Shown here one piece after another: positions 11,348 through 22,609 of a DNA stretch of 64,000 bases. The notes beneath the pieces are model-generated. The model was given only the letters and a program-made list of their open reading frames with translations. It was not told the origin of the DNA and searched no databases. The stretch is from assembly GCA_963662155.1 (NCBI GenBank), contig OY759271.1, positions 34,509,527 to 34,573,526 of the forward strand. The letters run 5' to 3'. The number at the start of each line of letters is the position of its first letter. Positions within the stretch are counted from its first letter, which is position 1. The DNA comes from Lamellibrachia columna. Its lineage: Eukaryota; Annelida; Polychaeta; Sabellida; Siboglinidae. Made by a program: the position numbers and the translations under genes.

Positions 11348-12914
11348 ATGATGACGACGTACGTTCAACTGGCGTTTCTCTTCGTCGTCTTTGGCGGGGA
11401 TGCCCTCGGTCAGCTCACGAGGGGAGCAGTGTCTATCGACGGGATGTGCACCTACACCTTCCGTGACGTCTGTATCAGTCAGCGTATGCAGGACGTCATG
11501 GAACTGAGAGCCGTCGTGGACAGTCTACAGGCGCAGCTCACTTTGGTCAACAAGGTCGTCGCCGCTATACCTGATCTGAGAGCGACCTTGAAACAACTGG
11601 AAGTGAAAAATTATGACGTAAAGGACAAGACACAAGAGGAGACCGGTGGGTAACGTCATCTGTTATACATCTTCTTACTAATGACACTTCTCTCCTGGTG
11701 CTGTAAGGTTGGTGGCACATATGTTGTTCACACATCTCTTTCTACCTACACTACTCACCGTCTTGCGGTGGAGTGCCCATGTTGTCGGAAGAAACGGGCT
11801 TCGTCCTCGAAATCACAATGTTATTACGACATTTTGTATAATAATATAGTGGTGTCCCAATACAAATGATAACAAACATTAGTTTATATTAACAAAGTAG
11901 TACAATACACAAACCGGTCAGAATTAACTGATTAGTTACTTGGAGCTTACATCGGCAATCGACCCAAGCCCCACCAGTACCAAATTCCCACAGCAGCCGG
12001 AATGACACAGACATGAAATAAATTGTATTTTTAATAGTGCCATTGTACTCATATAGTGAGTACTTCCATAAATATTATTGTAGTTCGAACTAACTTTTCA
12101 GTAACTGACAATCAACATTCGTCGAAAGGTGGCGCTGTGTACATCCGCTGGGGAAGAAAGACGTGTTCGGGAAATGGCACGGAACTGCTCTACTGGGGCA
12201 AGTATTTTAGCCATATACAAAGTTCTTTGTTGTTGATGCATTGTATGTCTTTCTCAAAGATCTGACGATGCTACGCCGTTCATTATAATTGTTTCATAGT
12301 TTTACTGTACTTACATGTTTTCGGTATCGTCAAAAAGCAAAACATGTAGTCAAAAAGTGCACATTTTGTACTTCTCTCAAAATACCTAAAGAAATGTTGA
12401 AAACAGGTACTATAAGCATTTATAAAACACACCTGATACTCTTTTGAATATCTTCATATTTGTTGTTGTTCAAGGTGTCGTAACCGGGACACACTATACA
12501 CGCAGCGGCGGTGGCTCGAATTATCTCTGCATGCCAAGAGACCCTGAATGGGGAAAAACCAAGGCAGGCTTCCAGTCCGGCGGCCATTTGTACGGCGCTG
12601 AATACGAAATACAGTCAAACTACCCGTTCTTCAAAGTTAACAGCCGACCAACGAAACTGATGTTCCCGGCCAAACTGACCTGTCCAGACGGGTGGACGAA
12701 GGAATATTCGGGCTACTTGATGGCGGAACATTACACACACAAAGGCCGAACAACCTACGTCTGTATGGACAACGCCCCGGAAGTTATCCTTGGAGGAGGG
12801 CTGGATAAGGATGGCGTCCTTTTCTACGTCACCGATGCTACTTGCGGTGGATCGCTGCCTTGTCCCAGTTATGTAGAAGGATGGGAAATCACGTGTGTCG
12901 TGTGTACAAAATAA
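11348..12914 (+). CDS. Secreted coiled-coil protein with short-chain collagen C4-like domain, copy 1
   Basis: Three exons: 11348-11645, 12102-12197 and 12475-12914, giving 277 residues. Exon 1 encodes a hydrophobic signal peptide (about residues 1-21, ending DALG), a Cys pair (CTYTFRDVC) and a heptad-like helix (about 50-95). Exon 2 encodes GGAVYIRWGRKTC. Exon 3 encodes the domain with YLCMPRDPEWG, GYLMAEHYTHKGRTTYVC and EGWEITCVVCTK, the pattern of short-chain collagen C4/spongin-like proteins. No Gly-X-Y repeat is present. The donor of exon 1 is GTGGGT; exon 2 ends at a GC donor (GCAAGT, 12198-12203); both introns are phase 1. Compared with its paralogues, exon 3 lacks 51 bp after position 12641, removing the PCAVC cysteine pair. 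I chose the ATG at 11348 because it is shared by all intact copies; an upstream in-frame ATG at 11312 is private to this copy. Probably an extracellular, perhaps trimeric, protein; its function is not shown by the sequence. Confidence 0.8.
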
Positions 12915-12915
12915 A
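12910..12915 (+). promoter_or_regulatory. AATAAA overlapping the stop codon
   Basis: The final codons ACA AAA TAA followed by A create AATAAA across the stop codon. The same overlap is present in gene 2 (30444-30449), in the pseudogene (41895-41900) and in gene 4 (55123-55128). If used, the 3' UTR would be only about 10-30 bases. It may simply be coincidental, since the Lys-stop end is conserved. Confidence 0.4.
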
Positions 12916-13399
12916 GCAGGAAAACCACCCACACTGAGTCGTATCTGCAACATAACTCACTACCAGAATGACAACGTAGCCTAATGAGCAATATAACTGC
13001 ACTTACTGCAGTGTTGTTGTCGTTAATTATTAGGGCGCTTGTTGCTTTACGCAAACTGGTTTTTTTCCATTTAATACCTTATTCAAATGTGCAAAAGTAA
13101 AATGGAATATTGCACCAGTTACACATACGGCATATGTTTTCCTTTCTGACTGTCAATTATCTTTACAATACATTTTACATTACAATAACCTAGAAAATCC
13201 TGGTCGTATATATTACTGGGATGTGAGATGGTGCATATATATATGGTTGCCTGTTGATCTATCATTTTTTAGTAATGATGCAGGATAATCTCACGAAAAT
13301 GTATGCATATTCAAAAGTAAAGAGAACATGATTTGAGTAGGCGCTAATAAAGCATTAAGACGAACAAGTCTGTCGTTTCATACCAACTTATGTAGAAGG

Positions 13400-14652
13400 C
13401 ACTTAATTTGTGGCAGTTGCAGCAACTTGGTGGACTTCGTTAAGTCTGGGTGCGAGAAGTCCTGGGCTGAGGTCCAGGCAGATAGTTTTAGTTTTGAGTG
13501 TAGGGGATGTACGAAGATGAAGGAACTAGAGGTGGAGTTGGAAGAGCTGAGGCTGCTCGTTGTGGCAATGGTGGGAAGGGAACAGGGTGGTTGTGCCAGT
13601 AGTTCCGGTGGGGGAACAGTAGATGATAAAGTGGGGAAAGACACAAGAGATGCTAGGGAGAGCTCACCGCAGCCTGGGAGGAAGCTGAGGGGAGGGAAGG
13701 TGACAGGTCGTAGGGAGACAGGACGTAAGGAGACGGGAAAGAAAGGAACGGGAGGGAAGACAACAGGAGCGAAGGAGAGGGGAGTAGGGGAGACAGGAGG
13801 GAAGGAGAAGGGAGTGGGGGAGACAGGAGGGAAGGAGAAGGGAGTGGGGAGACAGGAGGGAAGGAGAAGGGAGTGGGGGAGACGGGAGGGAAAACAACCG
13901 GAGTAAAGGAGAGGGAAGTGGGGGAGACGGGAGGGAAAACAACCGGAGTGAAGGAGAGGGAAGTGGGAGAGACAAGAGCAAAGGAGTGGGAAGTGGGGGA
14001 GACAGGAGCGAAGGAGACAGGAGGGAAGGGGTCAGGACAGAATGTGATGGAGGGGATCGAACGGAAGAGTTATTCTGCAGCAGTGATAGAGGGGGTGAGG
14101 AAGAGAGTGAGGGTGTTTGTGGGGGATTCGATAGTTAGGAAGACCGACAGAGTCTTAAACAAGGGAGATGATGTGGTGGTCTGCTTGCCTGGAGCCAAAA
14201 TAGAGGCGATAACTCAGAGGGTAAAAAACATCGTAGGCTCGGGAAAGGGTGGATCTGTTTTAGTACACGTAGGGACAAATAACGTAGAGAGGGAGGGTAC
14301 AACTGCCATAGTTAGGAAATATAGGCAGTTGGTCAGAACACTAAAACAGACGCGGGTTGAGCAGGTAATACTGTCAGGGATTTTACCTGTAATGGGCAGG
14401 AGGGGTCACAAATATCGAAATTGTCGGGGGATGGCAATTAACATGTTAGTCCAGAAGTTATGTATGGAAGAGGAAGTTGGATTTGTGGATTTATGGGGAA
14501 GTTTTGTTGGGAGGGCTGATATGTACATGAAGGATGGGCTTCATTTAAGTGGAAAGGGGGCGGCAGTATTCGCGGACACACTTTCAGCAGCAGTAGATAG
14601 TGACTTGGGTACAATGACAAATATTTTTGGAAGTAAACATTCTTTAAACTAG
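13400..14652 (+). pseudogene. LINE ORF1 with SGNH-esterase domain, frameshifted
   Basis: The frame opens through the 5' junction without an ATG, so the start is probably truncated. It begins with a Cys pattern (CGSC ... SGC ... CRGC) that looks zinc-binding, then a leucine-rich helix (KELEVELEELRLLVV), then a repetitive basic linker (GETGGKEKGV units). The C-terminal half is an SGNH hydrolase: FVGDSIVR (block I), VHVGTNN (block III) and DGLHLSGKG (block V, Asp-x-x-His) are all kept. Esterase-type ORF1 is known in CR1 and L2 LINEs. The frame breaks inside the linker near 13846-13850, where one repeat has GTGGGGAG instead of GTGGGGGAG. Everything after it is open to the stop at 14652. Confidence 0.85.
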
Positions 14653-14654
14653 AA

Positions 14655-17526
14655 GTGCAGGGGGGTTACCTAGAGGTGTCTCAAGCAGAACAAGAGGCCA
14701 CTAGCACAGATAAACCAATATCAAATCATCCGAAAAACATCACTGAAAAAGGTTATAGATGCGTATGTTTAAATGCAAGGAGCATAGTAAATAAGAAAAA
14801 CGAATTAAACATTATGGTAGAAGATATTGACCCTCACATAATTGGTATAACTGAATCATGGGCCAACATAGATATAACAGATGCTGAATTAGGACTGACA
14901 GGATATGTAATGTTTAGGAAAGATCGAATAGGAAGAAGGGGCGGGGGAGTTATTTTATATGTTAAAGAATCTATTCAGGCTTATGAAATAAAACTAGAAA
15001 GGGAAGCAGATTGTGATGAAGCTGTTTGGTGCAAAATTGTTTCAGGAAATTCAAAATTAACTATTGGATTAGTTTACCGAAGTCCAAACATAAACGAAGA
15101 GGACAACACAAAAATAAAAACGCTATAAAGGAAGTTAGTAAAGGGGAATGTATCATAATGGGAGATTTTAACCATGGACACATACAATGGAATTCTCTAG
15201 AGAGCACAGGGTTTGAGGACCAACAATTTCTATTTTTAATCCAGGATAGCTTTCTTACTCAGCACGTACTAGAACCAACCAGGGGAGAAAATGTATTAGA
15301 TATAGTTTTGTCATCACAAAAAGAATTAGTGGACAATGTAAAAATATTTGAACCATTGGGTAATAGTGACCATAATCAAATACATTTTGACATCAATGTA
15401 AAATCAGAAAGTAAAAATAAGAAAACGTACAAGAGAAACTTCCACAAAGGTAACTACAAAGATATGAGAAAATACTTAGCAAAGCTAGATTGGAATAACA
15501 TGCTGATGAATAAGACCGCAATTGAATGTTGGAATATTCTAAAATATGAAATTGAGAGTATCATCGATAAATTTGTTCCCTTCCAAAAACAAGGAAAACG
15601 GTGTAGAAAGAAACACTTGTCAAAAGAGGCTATTAGAAAAATAATGCTAAAACAAACTATGTGGAGGGTTTATAGGCGTACCAGAAAGGACGAAGACTAT
15701 GCAAAATACAAAGAGGCACTTAATGCAGCTACAACTGAAATCAGACAATCTAAAAGAAGCTATGAGCAAAAACTAGCATGTAACATAAAAAATGACAGCA
15801 AGAGTTTTTATGCATATGTCAGGAGTAAACAAAACGTACAAGACAAGGTTGGACCTATAGAAGACAGTGCTGGAAATATAATATCACAGGGGTTTTTAAT
15901 GGCGGAAGACCTAAATGGTTACTTCAGTTCAGTGTTTACCAAAGAAGATATTAGTTCATTACCAGTTGCTGATGCTAAATTTCAGGGGGCTAAATCTGAC
16001 TATTTAGGTCCGTTAGTTGTAACTCCAGAATTGGTAGCTAAGAAAATAAAGGCAATGAAGGATAACAAATCACCGGGAGTGGATGGGATTCCTCCAAAAT
16101 TACTAATGGAAACAGTAGAACAAATCAGTATACCACTTGCAAGAGTATTCAACTTGTCATTAAAAGAGGGAGTTGTTCCGTTTGAATGGAAAGAAGCAAA
16201 CATCATACCATTATTTAAAAAGGGTTCGAGAAATAAGTCAGAGAATTACAGACCAGTGAGTTTAACGTCAGTGATTTGTAAATTATTAGAAAGGTTAATT
16301 AAAGACCATATGGTGGACTTACTCGTTAAGCATAAATTATTAAATTCATCTCAACATGGATTCCTTAAAGCGAGGTCATGCTTAACAAATATGTTATGTT
16401 TTTTGGAAGAAATCACTAAGTGGATAGACGTGGGATCGCCAGTAGATATTATCTACTTAGATTTTCAGAAAGTTTTGACAAAGTGCCACATCAAAGATTA
16501 CTACTTAAATTAAAAGCCCATGGTATCGGGGATAGCATAACTGACTGGATAGAACAATGGCTGACTGACAGAAGACAACGAGTTGTAGTAGATGGAGAAG
16601 TTTCAAATTGGAAATCGGTTTTGAGTGGGGTACCTCAAGGATCAGTATTAGGACCTATATTATTCTTAATTTATATCAATGACTTGGACGACAGTATAAC
16701 AAGTAACGTACTGAAATTTGCGGATGACACAAAACTGTTTAGAAAGGTTAATACTGATGGTGATAAACAACATTTACAAAACGATCTAGACAGATTAGTG
16801 AAATGGTCTGAGAAATGGCAGATGTTGTTCAATTTTGGGAAATGTAAATGCCTACATACAGGACATAGGAACTTGAATGTAAACTATAGAATGGGAGATA
16901 CTGTTCTGGGTACTACTGTAAAAGAAAAGGACTTAGGAGTTACAATAAGCGCTGATATGAAAGTTTCAGAGCAGTGTGGTATTGCAGCTTCAAAGGGTAA
17001 TCAAATTCTTGGATTGATTAGAAGAAACATAACATACAAGGGAAAAAAGTTAATTATACCTCTTTATAAAGCAATAGTTAGACCTCATTTAGAATACTGT
17101 ATACAAGCATGGAGACCATATCGTAAGAAGGATATAGATACTCTTGAACGCATACAAAGGAGAGCAACTAAAATGATTCCAGAACTGAGAGACCTTAGTT
17201 ATGAAGAACGCCTGAAAGAATGTGGTTTAACAACTCTAGAGACAAGGAGGTTAAAAGGAGATCAGATTGAAGTTTTTAAGATATTGAATGGGTATGAAAA
17301 TATTGATAGAAATATGTTTTTCTCACTAAAGAAGGATAGCAGAAATAGAGGACATGAGGTAAAATTAGTAAAGGATCAATGTAGATTGGACATCAGGAAG
17401 CACTCGTTCTCACAGAGGACAATAAATGAATGGAACAAATTGTCAACATATTGTGTAACTGCTAGCAGCGTGAATATGTTTAAAAACAAGGTTGACACAT
17501 ATCTCAGGAGGGCGGGCTATAAGTAG
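14655..17526 (+). pseudogene. LINE ORF2: APE endonuclease and reverse transcriptase, two frameshifts
   Basis: The endonuclease shows CLNARS, ITESW, RRGGGVILYV, VYRSPN, IIMGDFNH and NSDHNQIHF. The reverse transcriptase shows DNKSPGVDGIP, YRPVSLTS, SQHGFLKARSC, IYLDF, SGVPQGSVLGPILF and KFADDTKLF, ending in the usual C-terminal part (CIQAWRPY, LERIQRRATKMI). Frame changes occur near 15112-15120 (an A-rich run) and near 16470, where about one base is missing after the YLDF motif. Both are simple recent-looking lesions in otherwise well-kept sequence. The gene follows ORF1 with almost no spacing. Confidence 0.9.
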
Positions 17527-17997
17527 ATGAACATTGTTGGACTCTCGAAAAGCCAATGGCTTCCTTGTCCACTTGCCATCTGGGCCTTTGGCTTGGATGG
17601 CAAATCTTGTTAAATCTTGTTAAACTGATGACGATGTGTTTGGCTGTCGTAACCGTGGAATATATGACGCTGCTACCTACTTAATTGCCAGTTGATAAGA
17701 TGTGATTTACGAAACTCACCCATTAATGTTCGAAACTAGGAACACATCAGCGCCAACCATATTGCATTACTATCCAAACAAATCATTAAGATACACGTTG
17801 TTGGACAAATATAGTGAAAACCATACGTTTTCCCACAGTTTAAGGGGCGTATAATAATGCTATGTGTGTGTGTCACGGATCTAAGTGGATAACTTCGCTC
17901 ACAAGTGCCTCTGTCTAGGAGCGGGCCGCAAAGTTACATTCAACGTTCGTGAAATGACGTTCGCACAATATATCACAACAATGAATTAATGTATTTA

Positions 17998-18001
<4 letters not shown>

Positions 18002-18053
<52 letters not shown>
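18002..18053. repeat. (TA)n microsatellite
   Basis: A TA run of about 50 bp. The aligned positions in unit 1 (near 4515) and unit 3 (near 32055) have only a few TA steps, so it expanded after duplication. Confidence 0.95.
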
Positions 18054-18056
<3 letters not shown>

Positions 18057-18468
18057 TTGATACTCCCCAAAAACATAGCTCTTAGTCCAAACAATCCGGA
18101 GTAACTCCCCGTAGAAACCCCTGTTGATTATGTGTTCCGAATCGCTACCCTCCAATTATACTATCGACTGATTTGCGGTAACATATTACGTCACACTCCT
18201 GATTACTAGTGGATGTACGTATATGACATATTAATCAAAGGTAAAAAAAAAACATAAGTATAATGGCAAATTAATCATATATAAACAAAGTATATCCAAT
18301 CGTATCCACGCCGGTGACACAGTCCCTCCCCCTCGCTCAGGCACGACAAGTTCTCGTCCCACTCTTCGTGACGCCGGGGAAGGAACTTCACATTTTTCCA
18401 GACACACGCACAAACGCGCGCACTCATTCACTCACGCACGCACGCACGCACACACACATGCACACACA

Positions 18469-18541
18469 GGTAAAGTTGCAATGACCACAACACATTGGCT
18501 TTACAGTTTGTAATCGGACGAATAAACTGCCGAACGCTGCA
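18469..18541 (-). repeat. 3' LTR, 56-bp internal deletion
   Basis: It aligns with the 129-bp LTR at 22610-22738 but lacks 56 bp. The deleted part in the long LTR is bounded by two AAACTGCC copies, so slippage or recombination between 8-bp repeats explains the loss. The same short form occurs at 32528-32600. Confidence 0.8.
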
Positions 18542-18557
18542 TTCCTCCCCTCTTTAC
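18542..18557 (-). promoter_or_regulatory. Polypurine tract of the gypsy element
   Basis: On the minus strand GTAAAGAGGGGAGGAA directly abuts the 3' LTR, the expected place for the plus-strand primer. The same tract is next to the short LTR of the second copy at 32601. Confidence 0.8.
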
Positions 18558-19314
18558 TCTTAGCTCGTAACTGTTGTAAAGTTCGTTCTACATCCTTATG
18601 CTGATTCTTGAAATATATACTGTATTATACGTATAAGTCTACATGTAATTATAATCCTATGCATGGTCCCAAATGTTATACTACTGTAACCGTATAAATG
18701 TTAAACTCGTGCTAAATGTCCTGATTATACGTGCATTTCCACTAGAATGTAGTCGTTGAGATGGCAAGGGTCGTAATATTGCCGTTGTGGCCGTTGTCGC
18801 TTTGGTGTATCATTGGGTGACATGGGAGTTCTCGGCGATGAGTTGACATCATGGGGTATGGGGTCTTGTTACTTAGAGCTTCAGGCTGTCTCCTATCTGA
18901 ACATTTTACAGTTGGTGTCGTTGTTATAGGTGTGTCTGTGGTATCCGGGACTTCTCCCAATTTCACCCTTTTTTTCAAAGACAGGAAGTGGCTTAAACAT
19001 CTTCTTGAAACGGGATGCAATCAGACGAATAGCGTGCCTGTCATCCGCTGCGGTAACCGCTGTACCCTTGATGTCGGGGATCACCGTGGGTTTGGGACAG
19101 AAAGGAGTGCATAGCTTGTTGGATTTCTTATCACAACGCATGAGACAGTGTCCCCCACTTGCAAGTCATTGTGATCTGCATATCTGTTTCTATGATCTGC
19201 ATAGATCTTTTGGGTCCGTTTTGTGTGGTTATCGTTCCTTCGTGCTGCAGCATGGACCTCGTTGTCATCATGATCATCGTTCACTGTGATGTAAGTTTTG
19301 TTACAGGTTCTCTA

Positions 19315-19942
19315 TCAAACAGAAGGTGATGTGGGGAAAACGTCGTTGATGTATGTGAAACGTAGGAAACGGTACATTTCCTGTTTCCAGGTTTTCTGCT
19401 CCAACACAGCTGATCGAATTGCCTTCATCAAGGGTTTATTGAAATCTTCAGCTTGTGCGTTTTCCGAAGGCCAACATTCGGTGACTCTTTTGTGATGAAA
19501 TCCAGTGTACTTTGCAAACAAACAGAATGCGTCCGAATTAAATGGAGACCCGTTGTCTGATTTGATGACCTTAAGATACACAAACGTTGTCAGTACTTTG
19601 TTCATTCAGTATTTGTTGACACTGAACGAACAATCTCTACTAGCGGTATCTTGAATATTCATCTACAAGGACCACGAATACTTTTCCTGACGACAAATGG
19701 CCAAGAAAGTCAACTCTTAACTTTCTCCAAGGCATACCTGACATATGCATGGGTTCAATATGTGGGTTTCCGTTATATGTGCATTGGCAGGCGAAACACT
19801 GACGTACTGCTGTCTCAACTTTATCGTTCATTTTCGGAAACCATACCTTTGATCTTATGAGTTCCTTTATTTTGACAATCCCCTGTTGACCTTCACGCGC
19901 AAGCGCCACGGCTTGGTCTCTTAGGGACTCTGGAATGACCAC
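19315..19942 (-). pseudogene. Gypsy integrase remnants
   Basis: Upstream part: GIVKIKELIRSKVWFPKM and QCFACQ, the integrase zinc-binding region, followed by LRVDFLGHLSSG with the first catalytic Asp. The zinc-region histidines are not kept (REGQQG where HEGxQG is usual). Downstream part, in another frame: IKSDNGSPF with the second Asp, then a segment that normally holds the Glu. A C-terminal remnant continues to about 18.75 kb. The frames are broken, so it is inactive. Confidence 0.8.
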
Positions 19943-20052
19943 ATCCCCCGTTGTAGTGTGTTGTCGTCAGTGACAGTCGTCAGTGACAGTTCTTTCCTGA
20001 CCTTGTGGAACTCTCGCATCACTGGGTCGTCCGATTTGCAGATCTCGAACCA

Positions 20053-21051
20053 TCATCCGTTTCTACAAAGATTGATGATCGTCTGCATAAAGTCATATGT
20101 TTCAGTGGCAAGTTTGACATCCTCGATATTCATCGTATTGGGTATGTTGCACGGTCCGACAAAGTTCACATCATCTTCAGCCATGGTTGACGGGTTCCTG
20201 GACATGTAGTCAGTTGGGTTTTTATTTACCTTACAAAGTGAAGTTGTAAGGTTGCAGTCGCAGGCCCCATCGTCCAATGAGTAATGGCCGGCTAGGTTTA
20301 TTCCATATGGTCAGACGCGGCTCATGGTCAGTGATGATCTTGAACTGAGGATCTCCTTGGAGTTACTGATCGAAGTGTTCACACCTCCACACTGTGCCCA
20401 GAGCTTCGCGTTCAGTTTGGCTATAGCTGCTTTCAACGTCCAATAACGTCGCATAGGCGATTGCACGACCGTCTTGAGTTAAATATGCTGCCGAACCCCA
20501 ATGAACTGGCATCAACTATTGTCGTTGTTGTTTTGTTGACATCGAAGTATTTGTGCTTCTTTGAGTGAATTAATAGCCACGTCCTGATCTCTTGTCCATA
20601 CCCAGTCGATGTCTTCTGGGTTAGGCGCCTCACGTGTTCACTGATCATGGAAAAGTCTTTAATGAACCTTGATTGGTAGTTCATCATGCCTAGGAAACCG
20701 CTTCGCATTAAGCATTTCTAATGTGTTTCTAAAAAATGAAACTCGCTGACGATATCCCAGTTCAGTATTTTGTATATGTATAGGCCATTATGCGTTCTGA
20801 ACGTCGTGATGTATCTGGACGATGGATGAAGCTCCAACTGGTGGTAACCGTTGAACAGATCCAGGTTACTGAATACTGTTGTGGCGTTCTCGTGTGATCG
20901 CTTTGTTATGCTCACGCATATCAATGAACAAACGTATGGAGCCAGCCTTCTTCGGCGGAGTGACAATCGGGGACAACCACGGAGTGGGTTCACCAACTGG
21001 TACCCGTTCTATTGTGTCTTCGCCAAGGAGTCGCTGTTCCCTCTTTATCAA
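20053..21051 (-). pseudogene. Gypsy reverse transcriptase / RNase H remnants
   Basis: Visible pieces are VGEPTPWLSPIVTPPKKAG and RLFIDMREHNKAI (fingers), FSNLDLFNGYHQLELHPSS (the strand with the first catalytic Asp), FRTHNGLYIYK, NYQSRFIKDFSMIS (connection) and TTTIVDASSLGFGS (start of RNase H). Between the first two blocks, and around the usual YxDD position, sequence is missing, so it is doubly disabled. Confidence 0.8.
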
Positions 21052-21158
21052 TCTTAGGTCTCACGTGGAACGGGATTTTCCGGGTTTTTGTTTGCACATT
21101 TTCCCAATACCCTTTGTGAGACCGGGCTATTCTTCTTCCCACTCGGAGTTGATTTTGT

Positions 21159-21542
21159 TTACAATATCTCTAGTCCTAACTCCTGAGTTGTGTTGAATCC
21201 AATCAGAGATCTGTGAGCGCCTTGTACGACATGGAAATGATGACATTGAATGGCGGATTTTGATTCGATTGTCACATCACACACACACCAAGGATGTTCA
21301 GTGGTTTGCCGCCGCCATAGGGTAAGAGTTTTGGTCTTCTGTTTTTGCGACGTAGGTTTCTGAATCCTCTCATACAATCGTTCATCCATCACATTTACTG
21401 ACCCGCCTGTGTCAACCGTCATTCTTATTTTGATGTCATTTACAGCGATCACGGTCATAGGTGATTTTCCATTGTTTTGTCCCTTTGTCGACCGGCTGTC
21501 AACCATCCTTGTATACTCATATTCGATGGAGTCACCATTCAT
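21159..21542 (-). pseudogene. Gypsy aspartic protease region
   Basis: RMTVDTGGSVNVMDERLY carries the retroviral-type protease Asp-Thr-Gly motif, and a later hydrophobic stretch ends in LIGFNTTQELGL. The 127-residue frame is open but isolated from the broken gag and RT frames on either side. Confidence 0.75.
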
Positions 21543-22352
21543 TTGTACACATAATTCTGGTTAAACCTGTCGAATCCGTCTCTCCCTCTGCAGGACACAC
21601 TCCATGAATGTGGTAATCAAATCCGCACTGTTGACAGATTATCTCACTTGCTGGTTGTTGTGGACGACTCCCGCGGTCCAGTGGTGTATGTTTGTTTCTG
21701 TATCCTTTCATGTATTCCCGTCCCGTTTTTTGGACTTCCTGGTTTTGGTTCATGGGCATATTTTGATTTGCTGACCCTGTTGCCAGTCTCAGGGCGAATG
21801 GCCTTACTCTGCAAACATGCATTTTGTGCTGATCTGCATGTATAAATTGTTGACTCCAAGGATTGCGTTCCTTCAGCAGTGCTTCCTGGATATCACGATC
21901 TTGGACACCCATAACGATTCTGTCGCGAGTTTCTGCAGTTATCGCAGAACTTGCAGGACTTAATGAGTACTGTTATTGTTGTTAAAGAGTGTTCGAATGT
22001 TTCGCCTTGTTGTTGGTTTCGGCTGTTGAAGATAAACCTCTCATAAGATTCATGGGCTTATCCGATTGCGAAACAGTCGAATTTTGCTAGGATATCATCC
22101 ACCGATCGGCCGTCAGCGTCCGTGTCGAACGTAAACCCATTATATATTCTCAAAGTACCATCACCGACCGTGTGAAGTAGCAATGCAACCTGATAATCGG
22201 CCGGCTGTTTCTCGAGATGGGTGATCGTGGCGTAGTTCTTCCATTTTTGCTTGAACAGCTTACAGTTCTCGTTTATATTGGACTCAAGACGGCGGTCGTA
22301 TTCCGTGTACGGGCGGCAACGGTGCTGCGGTCACTTGATCGTCATTAGACAT
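21532..22352 (-). pseudogene. Gypsy gag with CCHC zinc knuckle, broken
   Basis: Gag probably starts at the ATG at 22352 (MSNDDQVTAAP). It reads a capsid-like segment (KLFKQKWKNYATITHLEK, ALLLHTVGDG) across stops and frame changes, then VMGVQDRDIQEALL and a zinc knuckle CQQCGFDYHIHGVC (C-x2-C-x4-H-x4-C) near 21590-21640. The stop after RPPS near 22287 and later breaks make it non-functional. Confidence 0.75.
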
Positions 22353-22590
22353 CTCAGGCTGTTGACTTGTGTGTGCGTATAGAGACTGTGACACAGAGAA
22401 TTTATGTACTTACAACTGAGAAATGTGTGGTCGTAATACAGTTCACATTAGCAATGTGCTAATCACTGAGTGTTCAGTTTTTGTTCGAGTCATCGCGACT
22501 GGCGTGGGCGATGTTATGGATATCTATAAATATTACATCAATATTGCGGGAGCAATCGTAACTTAACTGTCAAATTTGCATGAATTCGCA

Positions 22591-22609
22591 TCCCATCCTG
22601 GTCGCCATT
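22591..22609 (-). promoter_or_regulatory. Primer-binding site of the gypsy element
   Basis: On the minus strand TGGCGACCAGGATGGGA starts two bases after the end of the 5' LTR, the usual position and TGG start of a tRNA-primed PBS. The sister copy has TGGTTACCAGGATGGGA at about 34870-34886. The tRNA was not identified. Confidence 0.75.

Larger units (their letters stand above)
4430..13388. repeat. Duplicated unit 1 (segments R-B-C-D-E-gene-F)
   Basis: This stretch aligns by eye, in order, with 17627-31680 (unit 2) and in part with units 3 and 4. Segment R (4430-5460) matches 17880-18468 plus 22739-23410. Segment B (5461-6085) matches 23413-24030. C matches 24050-25140, D (7715-8960) matches 25080-25800, and E (9000-11310) matches 25850-28845. 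The gene and its 3' flank F then follow. Outside the gene and the remnants listed separately I see only non-coding sequence: short AT-rich blocks, the GGGGCAAGTTGAC motif in E, and an (ACGC)n tract at 4860-4917. Unit 1 lacks the gypsy and RTE insertions of unit 2 and so shows their empty sites. Confidence 0.85.
13389..17622 (+). mobile_element. L2/CR1-type LINE, nearly complete, in the 3' flank of unit 1
   Basis: The element interrupts the sequence CATACCAACTGACGACGATG, which is intact at 31672-31691. The left flank ends AACT (13385-13388) and the right flank begins AACT (17623-17626), a 4-bp target-site duplication. It carries ORF1 (zinc-binding/coiled coil/SGNH esterase) and ORF2 (APE endonuclease plus reverse transcriptase), a short 3' UTR and a 3' end of two AAATCTTGTT units, typical of CR1/L2 elements. 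Both ORFs have single-base frameshifts, so this copy is inactive. Fragments of the same family lie at 37005-37600 (minus), 44810-44870 (plus) and 53680-54548 (minus). Confidence 0.9.

Noticed and set aside
13664..13981. Ser/Leu/Pro-rich minus-strand frame
   Set aside because: Shadow of the repetitive basic linker of LINE ORF1 on the opposite strand.
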